Source: an uncultured Clostridia bacterium (GTDB taxonomy: Bacteria; Bacillota; Clostridia; Christensenellales; Aristaeellaceae). From it: a stretch of DNA of 7,816 nt. The translations under genes were made by a program, and so were the position numbers. The DNA lies in contig CAJFUU010000360.1 of assembly GCA_904420265.1 (NCBI GenBank), positions 1-7,816 of the forward strand, in the 5' to 3' direction. Under the pieces are notes generated by a model. That model saw only the letters and a program-made list of their open reading frames with translations, did no database searches and had not been told where the DNA came from. Of this stretch, positions 1 through 5,667 are shown piece after piece; position 1 is the first letter of the stretch; the number at the start of each line of letters is the position of its first letter.

Positions 1-1
1 C

Positions 2-262
2 AAGGGCAAGCGCAAGGCTCTGCCCAACGCCGAGATTATGATTCATCAGCCCCTGGGCGGCGCGCGCGGCCAGGCGACCGACATCGCCATCCAGGCCGAG
101 CAGATTATGCGCATCAAGCGCAAGATGAACGAGTTGCTCGCCAAGCACACGGGCCAGACGCTTAAGACCATCGAAAAGGACGTGGAGCGCGACCACTATA
201 TGACCGCCGACGAAGCCCTGAAATATGGCATTATCGACGAGATCATCGCGCCGAGGAGATAG
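2..262 (+). CDS. clpP: ATP-dependent Clp protease proteolytic subunit, C-terminal part (5' end outside window)
   Basis: This is the last 86 codons of ClpP, the serine peptidase that forms the double-ring degradation chamber used by ClpX and other Clp ATPases in the cytoplasm. The reading frame is open from base 2. The visible part holds the MIHQPLGG segment with the catalytic histidine (codon 44-46), the GQATDI helix start, the MNELLAKHTGQ segment and the ERDHYMTADEA segment with the catalytic aspartate (codon 191-193). These match the family's His and Asp of the Ser-His-Asp triad; the serine lies upstream of the window. The protein ends at a normal place for the family. The stop is followed six bases later by the clpX start, so the two genes are almost certainly co-transcribed. 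No sign of decay is seen. Confidence 0.96.
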   Translation, partial: KGKRKALPNAEIMIHQPLGGARGQATDIAIQAEQIMRIKRKMNELLAKHTGQTLKTIEKDVERDHYMTADEALKYGIIDEIIAPRR

Positions 263-268
263 GGGATC

Positions 269-1576
269 ATGCCGAACAACAAGGATGACTTCAACAACAA
301 GGCCCGCTGCTCTTTCTGCGGCAAAACGCAGGATCAGGTGCGCAAAATGGTGGCGGGGCCGAACGCCTATATCTGCAACGAGTGCCTGCTTTTGTGCCAG
401 GAAATTGTCTCGGACGACGTAGAGTCCGTCGGCAGCCATGGGCAGATCGAAATCAAGACGCCGCGCGAGATCAAAGAGGTGTTGGATCAGTATGTCGTCG
501 GCCAGGAAAGCGCCAAAAAGGCGCTGGCCGTGGCGGTGTACAATCATTACAAACGCATTCAGTATCAGACCGGCGCCAACAGCCGTAAAGCGGATGTGGA
601 ACTGCAAAAGTCCAACATCGTCATGCTTGGCCCCACCGGCTGCGGCAAGACGTATCTTGCCCAGACGTTGGCGAAAATCCTCAACGTGCCCTTTGCCATT
701 GGCGACGCTACCAGCCTTACGGAGGCCGGCTACGTGGGCGAAGATGTGGAAAATATCCTTCTGCGCCTGATCCAGAACGCCGACTACGATATTGAACTGG
801 CCCAGCGCGGCATCATCTATATCGACGAAATCGACAAGATTGCCCGCAAGAGCGAAAACCCCTCCATCACCCGCGATGTGAGCGGCGAGGGCGTGCAACA
901 GGCGCTTTTGAAGATATTGGAGGGCACCATTGCCAGCGTACCGCCTCAGGGCGGCCGCAAGCATCCGCATCAGGATTTTATCCAGATCGACACAACGAAC
1001 ATACTGTTCATTTGCGGCGGCGCTTTTGACGGCATAGACAAAATCATTGAGAGCCGCATTGGCAAGAAGGTGATGGGCTTCGGCGCGGAAATCCGCGGCA
1101 AGAGCGAGCGCACCAGCGATGAGATCATGGCGCAACTGCAGCCGGAAGATTTGCTCAAATTCGGCCTTATTCCCGAGTTTGTGGGCCGTTTGCCGGTGAT
1201 TGTCACGCTTTCGCCGCTGGACGAGGAGGCGCTGGTCAAGATTCTCACCGAGCCGAAAAACGCTCTGGCGCGCCAGTATATGAAGTTGCTCAGCTTTGAC
1301 AATGTCGAATTGGAATTTACGCCGGAGGCGCTGCGCGCCATCGCCAAAAAGGCCCTGGAGCGCAAGAGCGGCGCGCGCGGCCTGCGCGCCATCATTGAAG
1401 GCGTGATGACCGATACGATGTACGAACTGCCCGGCATGGAGGGCATCAAAAAGTGCATCATTACCGAAGACGCGGTGCTCAAGGGCGAGAAGCCCATCCT
1501 CATCCGCGGCCAGATTACGGAAAAGCCCAAACGCAAAAAAGAAGAACTTCCGGAAGCCAAGCCGGAGGGAGCATGA
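269..1576 (+). CDS. clpX: ATP-dependent Clp protease ATP-binding subunit ClpX
   Basis: ClpX is the hexameric AAA+ unfoldase that recognises substrates and threads them into ClpP. At 435 aa it has normal length. An N-terminal zinc-binding domain has four cysteines at 14, 17, 36 and 39. The AAA+ module shows Walker A GPTGCGKT (121-128), the pore-1 loop GYVG (154-157), Walker B IIYIDEID (182-189), the RKH pore loop (230-232) and the sensor-2 motif GARGLR (368-373, arginine 370). The loop that docks on ClpP reads MGF (269-271) where most bacterial ClpX have IGF. The ATG at 269 is preceded by GAGGAG at 253-258, inside the end of clpP, and by AGGGG closer in. The tail after about residue 415 is rich in Lys, Glu and Pro and probably disordered. 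A strong hairpin follows the stop. Lon, often next in Clostridia, is absent here. Confidence 0.98.
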   Translation: MPNNKDDFNNKARCSFCGKTQDQVRKMVAGPNAYICNECLLLCQEIVSDDVESVGSHGQIEIKTPREIKEVLDQYVVGQESAKKALAVAVYNHYKRIQYQTGANSRKADVELQKSNIVMLGPTGCGKTYLAQTLAKILNVPFAIGDATSLTEAGYVGEDVENILLRLIQNADYDIELAQRGIIYIDEIDKIARKSENPSITRDVSGEGVQQALLKILEGTIASVPPQGGRKHPHQDFIQIDTTNILFICGGAFDGIDKIIESRIGKKVMGFGAEIRGKSERTSDEIMAQLQPEDLLKFGLIPEFVGRLPVIVTLSPLDEEALVKILTEPKNALARQYMKLLSFDNVELEFTPEALRAIAKKALERKSGARGLRAIIEGVMTDTMYELPGMEGIKKCIITEDAVLKGEKPILIRGQITEKPKRKKEELPEAKPEGA

Positions 1577-1579
1577 GAG

Positions 1580-1611
1580 AACGCGGAACGGCCGCAAGGC
1601 CGTTCCGCGTT
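1580..1611 (+). terminator. Hairpin terminator after clpX
   Basis: A perfect 14-bp inverted repeat (1580-1593 with 1598-1611) with a GCAA loop of the GNRA type begins three bases after the clpX stop. The following bases (TTGTATATTGT) are only moderately T-rich, so the U-tract is weak. Placement and stem strength make a transcription terminator or a 3'-end stabilising hairpin for clpP-clpX the likely role. Confidence 0.8.
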
Positions 1612-1718
1612 GTATATTGTCGCCGCAATTGCAAGCTTGGCCGCATTTCAAGAGAAAACAGCATCGGATCCGGCAGAATGTTGATGGCAAATATATCGAA
1701 TGTCAATGCCCCCTAAAA

Positions 1719-1748
1719 CAAAGCAGGCCGCGAAGCGACCTGCTTTCA
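1719..1748. repeat. Left 30-bp inverted end, near-palindromic hairpin
   Basis: This arm is itself an imperfect palindrome: AAAGCAGG-C-CGC, loop GAA, GCG-A-CCTGCTTT. The stem has 12 positions with one C/A mismatch when read on the + strand; on the - strand the same position is a G-U pair. It ends in CTTTC and could act as a second, weaker terminator behind clpX. It is identical over 30 bases to the right arm in inverted orientation, including the mismatched position. Confidence 0.85.
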
Positions 1749-1870
1749 TGATGTTAACAAAGCCTCATCATAGCCGGGTATTGTGAATGCCTGCAAGCCA
1801 AGGAAACGGACATGCAGCCAGGGTGTTTTCATAGAAATATGAGATCGCAGACTGCAAACGCTGCCGAAAA

Positions 1871-2178
1871 GGGAACTTCGCCACTTGGAGAAGTTTATCA
1901 CCTTGCGAATGAGTTTGACATTCCTGCAAAACTTGGCAAATGCCTCAAGGTAACTTCGCCACTTGGAAAAGTTTATCACCTTGCGAATGAGTTTGACATT
2001 CCCGCAGAACTTGGCAAATGCCCCAAGGACACTTCACACTTGGAAAAGTTTATCATCTTGCGAATGAATTTGATATTCACGCAGAACTTGGCAAAAGATC
2101 AGAGGGAACTTCGTCACTTGGAAAAGTTTGTCGCCCTGCGTCTGCTTTGGCATTCCATAGGGCTCGGCAAATTCAACG
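1871..2178. repeat. Tandem array, 78-bp unit, about 3.9 copies
   Basis: Units lie at 1871-1948 (78 bp), 1949-2026 (78 bp), 2027-2103 (77 bp) and a decayed fourth at 2104 to about 2178. By hand alignment units 1 and 2 differ at five positions. Unit 3 differs more and has lost one base near its start. Unit 4 keeps only its first 30 or so bases well, with a recognisable GGCAAATTCAA tail. There are no unique spacers between units, so this is not a CRISPR array. Each unit contains a possible small hairpin, CTTGGC-AAAT-GCC followed by CAAG. Because 78 is a multiple of three and the unit lacks stops in several frames, reading frames stay open on both strands; none of them resembles a protein family I know. 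Confidence 0.9.
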
Positions 2179-2251
2179 CAGGAAGCAAAACCGATTCTGG
2201 TTTTTCTTTGAATCTGGGCAGTTTTCGTGATTGCAGGCTTTTTCGGCATTT

Positions 2252-2281
2252 TGAAAGCAGGTCGCTTCGCGGCCTGCTTTG
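2252..2281. repeat. Right 30-bp inverted end, near-palindromic hairpin
   Basis: Exact reverse complement of the left arm at 1719-1748. It lies 17 bases beyond the stop of the minus-strand SDR gene, so it is well placed to end transcription of that operon. The incoming SDR transcript reads the same strand of the hairpin that the incoming clpX transcript reads on the left side. Confidence 0.85.
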
Positions 2282-2298
2282 CATATGGGAATAAACCG

Positions 2299-3093
2299 TC
2301 AATTTCCCGCGTACAGAAGCCCCAGCAGCCAGCCGATCAGACGGATGGGCAGTATGCGGGAAAGCAACACGAAAAATTTGTAGGAAAGCCCGATGGCGTA
2401 GTAGGGTTTAACGCGTTTTTTCAGCGCTATGCGCGCCAGGAAGCGCCCGGCGGCCTCGGGGGCCATGCCGTTTTCTTCATCCTTTTCCATCTTGGCGACA
2501 GAGCGGGAGATGCGGCCTGCGTATACGTCGTCTCCCGCGTGGCTCTTTTTGCGCGCGGCGGTGAATCCGGTGCGGATATCGCCGGGCATAACCGCGCACA
2601 CGCTCACGCCCATTTGCTTGACCTCATTGAAAAGCGCCAGCGTGTAAGCGTTGACCGCCGCCTTGGAAACCGAGTACCAGGCCTGAAAGGGGATGGCCAG
2701 AGGCGCGGCCACGGAGCTGACGTTGACGATGCGCCCGCCGCCCTGCGCGCGCATCACGGGCAGCGCCGCCTTTGTGGCGTTGACCATACCAAACAGGTTG
2801 ACGTCCAACAGGCGCTTTGCATCCGCGTTTTCCGTGAACTCCGCCGCGCCGGAGATGCCAAAGCCGGCGTTGTTGACAAGTATATCCAACCGCCCCTCGC
2901 GCCTGCGCACCTCGTCGATGGCGGCGGCGACGCTCTCTTCGTTGGACACATCCGCGACAATGTGGCAAAGGCCCGGCAATTCCGCCGCATGGCGGCTAAA
3001 AACGTAGACCTTTGCGCCCGCTTCTTTCAAGGCGTTGGCCGTTGCCAGCCCAATGCCGCTGGTGCCCCCGGTGACGACCGCGACGCGGCTCAT
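2299..3093 (-). CDS. Short-chain dehydrogenase/reductase; candidate 3-ketosphinganine-type reductase
   Basis: A 264-residue classical SDR with a Rossmann fold. It has the cofactor motif TGGTSGIG (8-15), the NNAG motif (74-77) and the catalytic set Asn99, Ser127, Tyr140 and Lys144, followed by an MPGDIRTGF segment. An arginine at 34, after beta-strand 2, suggests NADP(H), which is inference. The last 30 residues are hydrophobic (YKFFVLLSRILPIRLIGWLLGLLY) and may bind a membrane or a lipid substrate. GGAGG at 3101-3105 sits seven bases before the ATG. The start overlaps the upstream gene's stop by four bases (ATGA), so translation is probably coupled and the two enzymes likely act in one pathway. 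Next to a serine-palmitoyltransferase-like enzyme, reduction of a 3-keto acyl-amine is the best guess. Many SDRs of other function look alike, so the substrate is not established. Confidence 0.9.
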   Translation of the reverse strand: MSRVAVVTGGTSGIGLATANALKEAGAKVYVFSRHAAELPGLCHIVADVSNEESVAAAIDEVRRREGRLDILVNNAGFGISGAAEFTENADAKRLLDVNLFGMVNATKAALPVMRAQGGGRIVNVSSVAAPLAIPFQAWYSVSKAAVNAYTLALFNEVKQMGVSVCAVMPGDIRTGFTAARKKSHAGDDVYAGRISRSVAKMEKDEENGMAPEAAGRFLARIALKKRVKPYYAIGLSYKFFVLLSRILPIRLIGWLLGLLYAGN

Positions 3094-4268
3094 GCTTCCG
3101 CCTCCGCCAACTCTGCGGCAAAGACTTCAATGGCCTCGTCCAGCAAATCTTCCGTCAGCGTCGCCATATAACTGGTTCGCAGCAGGCACTTGTCCGGGGC
3201 GGTCGCCGGCGGCAGGACGGGATTGACGTATACGCCCGCATCGTAAATGCGGCGCGCCTTGCGCAGCGTATTTTCCGTCGTGTAGGTGTAAATGGGAATG
3301 ATGGGCGTGGTGGATTCCAGAATCGGCACGCCGCGCGCCTTCAGCCCCTGGCGCATATAGGAGGAGAGGCTGGAAAGCCGCCCCACAATTTCCGGATGGT
3401 TGCGGATATGCCTGAGCGCCGCCAGCGCCACGGCCGCGTTGGCCGGGGGAATGGAGGCGGAGAATATGAAGGGACGGGAATTGTGGCGGATGAAGTCGAT
3501 CACCGTCTCGTCAGCCACCGCGTAGCCGCCCAGGCTGGCGAGGGACTTGGAAAACGTGCCCATGATGACGTCCACTTCATCCTCCAGGCCGAAATAATTG
3601 GCCGTGCCGCGGCCGCCTTCGCCGATAACGCCAAGGCCGTGCGCGTCGTCCACCATTACGCGCGCGCCATATTTGCGGGCCAGCGCCACAATTTCCGGCA
3701 ATTTGGCGATGTCGCCGCCCATGCTGAACACGCCGTCGGTGACGATCAGACAGCCGGCGCTTTCGGGAACCTTCTGAAGCTGGATTTCCAGCTCCTCCAT
3801 ATTGCTGTGCGCATAGGTGAGCATGCGCCCATAGGAAAGTTTACAGCCGTCGTAAATGCTGGCGTGGTTTTCCTTATCGCAAATCACATAGTCGCCATGG
3901 CCGACAAGCGCCGAAATGATGCCCAGGTTGGACTGAAACCCCGTGGAGAAGGTACAGCAGGCGCCCTTATGCAAAAAGTCGGCCAATTCCGCTTCCAGCT
4001 CCAGATGCAGTTTCAACGTGCCGTTGAGGAAGCGCGAACCGGAACAGCCGGTGCCGTATTGCTCCAGGGCCTTCAGGCCCGCCTCAAGCACTTCCGGGCA
4101 GGTCGTCAGGCCCAGGTAGTTATTGGAGCCGAGCATGATGCGCCGCTTGCCCTCCATAATAACTTCAGCGTCCTGACGCGTTTCCAGCGCGTGGAAATAG
4201 GGGTACAGTCCATGCGCGCGCAGTTCATCGGCCAGCGAATATGTATAACACTTTGTGAAAAGGTCCAT
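3090..4268 (-). CDS. PLP-dependent alpha-oxoamine synthase, serine palmitoyltransferase-like
   Basis: This 392-residue fold-type I PLP enzyme belongs to the family of KBL, BioF, ALA synthase and serine palmitoyltransferase (SPT), which join an amino acid to an acyl thioester with loss of CO2. The PLP lysine is Lys241 in GTFSKSLAS; Asp207 and His210 in VDDAHG hold the pyridine ring; His135 is the likely ring-stacking residue. The segments GSNNYLGLT (47-55), GCSGSRFLNGTLKLH (74-88) and VDDAHGLGVIGEGGRG recall Bacteroides SPT as I remember it. The C-terminal loop PPATAP (353-358) with Arg364 matches the SPT-type PPAT loop, unlike that of KBL; the arginine that precedes this loop in Sphingomonas SPT is Leu here, and I recall Ile in Bacteroides. 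GAGGGAGG (4275-4282) lies six bases before the ATG. Alternatives are cysteate acyltransferase (sulfonolipids), KBL or BioF; no biotin or threonine dehydrogenase gene is nearby. Confidence 0.88.
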   Translation of the reverse strand: MDLFTKCYTYSLADELRAHGLYPYFHALETRQDAEVIMEGKRRIMLGSNNYLGLTTCPEVLEAGLKALEQYGTGCSGSRFLNGTLKLHLELEAELADFLHKGACCTFSTGFQSNLGIISALVGHGDYVICDKENHASIYDGCKLSYGRMLTYAHSNMEELEIQLQKVPESAGCLIVTDGVFSMGGDIAKLPEIVALARKYGARVMVDDAHGLGVIGEGGRGTANYFGLEDEVDVIMGTFSKSLASLGGYAVADETVIDFIRHNSRPFIFSASIPPANAAVALAALRHIRNHPEIVGRLSSLSSYMRQGLKARGVPILESTTPIIPIYTYTTENTLRKARRIYDAGVYVNPVLPPATAPDKCLLRTSYMATLTEDLLDEAIEVFAAELAEAEA

Positions 4269-4302
4269 GCCTTGCCTCCCTCTTTTGTTTAAGTTTGTAG
4301 GA

Positions 4303-4311
4303 ATTATAACA
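4303..4311 (-). promoter_or_regulatory. Extended -10 promoter for the oxoamine synthase-SDR operon
   Basis: On the minus strand the sequence TGTTATAAT (4311 down to 4303) is a perfect TATAAT with a TGn extension. No good -35 lies 17 bases further upstream (TTCCAT, two of six matches), which fits an extended -10 promoter used by the housekeeping sigma factor. The start point would be near 4296, giving a leader of about 28 bases that ends in the strong GAGGGAGG ribosome binding site. Confidence 0.7.
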
Positions 4312-4331
4312 CATTTTCTCCCAAAATGGAA

Positions 4332-4945
4332 CCTTCAGGGGAGAAGACAGCGTTTTCTAATGCAGAAATGAACAGAAACGCATAATGAAAAGCGCAGTGG
4401 GCGAGCGCCGAAGCGTTGGCCGGGCCCGACGTACCCGGCAGAAGGGGCAACGCCGGCTGCCGACGCTTCAGGCCGACGAAGCGCAGACAGCCTGCATGGA
4501 TGGGGAAGGCTTCCCCGCAAGCGCCGCGCTTCAGCCGATTTGAGGCATGACGGAGTCGTTAAAGGCGAAATCGTAAAATCTCGCGCATTTCGGGCCGCCG
4601 GCCATCTTCTGTGCACTCCATTCGGGCTCTGAGATTGCGGATTGCGCAAGGAGGGCATTTTTTCGGAAAACGCGCCGCTTGGCCGCAAAAGGGCAACCCG
4701 GGGCGTGCAGGCCGCACGGCGGCGGATGTTGGGGATTCGACAAACCGGCCAAGGCATCCCGCTGCCGGAAAGATTTCGTCATCTGCTCTGCCCGCCTTTT
4801 GACAGGCCCGCAGCGCCGCTTGCGGCAACACTGCGCCCGTTTCGCGCGCTGATGCCCAGTCCGTCCGCCTGGACGCGTGTGAACGCCCTGTTTGCCGAAA
4901 CGCGCTCGCGCTTTTTGCAAAGACGACCGGACGCTGCGGGCGCAT
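4332..4945. other. Gene-poor, GC-rich gap between sigE and the oxoamine synthase operon
   Basis: About 610 bases without a gene I can support. Open frames of 60-140 codons occur on both strands but overlap one another, have arginine-, proline- and alanine-rich products typical of shadow frames in GC-rich DNA, and match no family I recognise. In related Clostridia sigG usually sits here, directly after sigE; no sigma-factor motif is visible in any frame. The left part (4407-4532) has dense inverted repeats and is listed separately. No clear intrinsic terminator with a T-run follows sigE. Confidence 0.6.
4407..4532. other. Cluster of inverted repeats, possible structured RNA or DNA
   Basis: Four copies of one seven-base stem in alternating orientation lie here: GAAGCGT (4410-4416), ACGCTTC (4463-4469), GAAGCGC (4478-4484) and GCGCTTC (4526-4532). 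The first pair can enclose two smaller hairpins, GCCGGG/CCCGGC (4419-4424 with 4434-4439) and GGCA/TGCC (4446-4449 with 4458-4461), making a three-way junction. The second pair encloses GGGGAA/TTCCCC (4502-4507 with 4511-4516). Copies 2 and 3 can also pair with each other, so two mutually exclusive folds exist. It could be an uncharacterised RNA, a processing or termination structure behind sigE, or chance in GC-rich DNA. The strand is not determined. Confidence 0.35.
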
Positions 4946-5653
4946 CTACGCCATTTTCTCCATTTCTGTGCGCAGCTTGCCGATGATGCGCTTCTCCAGG
5001 CGCGATATGTAACTCTGGGAAATGCCCAGCATGTCCGCCACTTCCTTTTGCGTGTGCTCGTGTCCGCCGCCCAGACCGTAGCGCATGCGCACGATGCGCT
5101 TTTCGCGATCATTGAGCGTGCGCACGGCCTGCGCCAGCATTTGCTTTTCCACATCCTGGTCCAGCGAGCGCGAAACCAAATCCGGCTCGGTGCCGAGAAT
5201 GTCCGAAAGCAGCAACTCGTTGCCGTCCCAGTCGGTGTTGAGCGGTTCGTCGAACGATACTTCCAGCTTGAGGCGGCTGGTGCGGCGCAGCACCATGAGG
5301 ATTTCATTTTCGATGCAGCGCGAGGCATACGTCGCCAATTTGATATTTTTGTCTGGATCAAAGGAGTTGACCGCCTTGATCAGCCCGATGGCGCCAATGG
5401 AGATCAAATCCTCGATGCCAATTCCCGTGTTTTCAAACTTCCGGGCGATGTAGACCACTAGGCGCAGATTGCGTTCGATCAGCGTCGAGCGCGCGCTGGG
5501 GTCGTTTTCCGCCATTTTACGCATGTATGCAAGTTCCTCCTCCCGCGTCAGCGGCGGGGGCAGCGTTTCACTGCCGCCTATGTAGCAAATTCCTCCGCGC
5601 CGCAGCTGTACCACCAGACCGAATATGGAGCGCCGAACCGCCGCAAATGCCAT
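4946..5653 (-). CDS. sigE: RNA polymerase sporulation sigma factor E (pro-sigma-E)
   Basis: Sigma-E directs early mother-cell transcription during endospore formation and is made as an inactive, membrane-bound precursor. With the start at 5653 the protein has 235 aa. Residues 1 to about 23 form a basic and hydrophobic pro-sequence. The conserved block YIGGSETLPPPL (24-35) marks the family's processing site, where SpoIIGA would cut just before or within this block. Region 2 (about 61-120) includes RNLRLVVYIARKFENTGIGIEDLISIG and LATYASRCIENEIL. The linker SFDEPLNTDWDGNELLLSD and the region 4 helix-turn-helix TQKEVADMLGISQSYISR (about 201-218) are typical of SigE. An ATG at 5657-5659 in the same frame is only one base from the ribosome binding site, so the second ATG is preferred. 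SpoIIGA lies just upstream, as in Bacillus and Clostridium; sigG does not follow. Confidence 0.96.
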   Translation of the reverse strand: MAFAAVRRSIFGLVVQLRRGGICYIGGSETLPPPLTREEELAYMRKMAENDPSARSTLIERNLRLVVYIARKFENTGIGIEDLISIGAIGLIKAVNSFDPDKNIKLATYASRCIENEILMVLRRTSRLKLEVSFDEPLNTDWDGNELLLSDILGTEPDLVSRSLDQDVEKQMLAQAVRTLNDREKRIVRMRYGLGGGHEHTQKEVADMLGISQSYISRLEKRIIGKLRTEMEKMA

Positions 5654-5660
5654 ACACATG

Positions 5661-5667
5661 CTCCTTT
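5661..5667 (-). promoter_or_regulatory. Ribosome binding site that decides the sigE start
   Basis: AAAGGAG on the minus strand overlaps the spoIIGA stop codon (5667-5669). It is seven bases from the ATG at 5653 but only one base from the ATG at 5659, which favours the shorter protein. The overlap implies translational linkage of spoIIGA and sigE. Confidence 0.75.

Larger units (their letters stand above)
1719..2281. repeat. Intergenic repeat element with 30-bp perfect inverted ends
   Basis: A 563-bp block between the convergent ends of clpX and the SDR gene. Its ends, 1719-1748 and 2252-2281, are exact reverse complements over 30 bases. Between them lie an 122-bp leader, a tandem array of 78-bp units and about 75 bp of T-rich sequence. 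A second, shorter inverted match (TGCCGAAAA at 1862-1870 and its complement at 2240-2248) and a third (GCCTGCAA at 1789-1796, complement at 2231-2238) lie inside the ends. The interior is visibly richer in A and T than the flanking genes. No transposase gene is present and no target-site duplication is visible next to the outer ends. It could be a non-autonomous (MITE-like) element, a repeat family specific to the lineage, or two copies of a terminator that happen to flank a minisatellite. No known family name is claimed. Confidence 0.7.

Noticed and set aside
1871..2178. CRISPR-like regular repeats
   Set aside because: The whole 78-bp unit is repeated without unique spacers, and no cas genes are present.
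1812..2294. A 160-codon plus-strand frame through the tandem array, with AAGGA seven bases before its ATG
   Set aside because: The frame is open because the repeat unit lacks stops; it changes the repeat's reading phase at the 77-bp unit and runs through the right inverted end. The product matches no family I know and comparable frames exist on the other strand.
2299..4268. Biotin (BioF) or threonine-degradation (KBL) operon
   Set aside because: No other biotin gene or threonine dehydrogenase is adjacent, and the C-terminal loop and GSRFLNG block look more SPT-like; kept as an alternative in the gene entry.
4335..4757. 140-codon minus-strand frame in the gap behind sigE
   Set aside because: Composition is typical of a shadow frame in GC-rich DNA, there is no family resemblance, and it crosses the extended inverted-repeat cluster; several other frames overlap it.
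4531..5361. 276-codon minus-strand frame overlapping sigE
   Set aside because: Most of it is sigE read in another frame; the arginine-, serine- and alanine-rich product has no recognisable domain.
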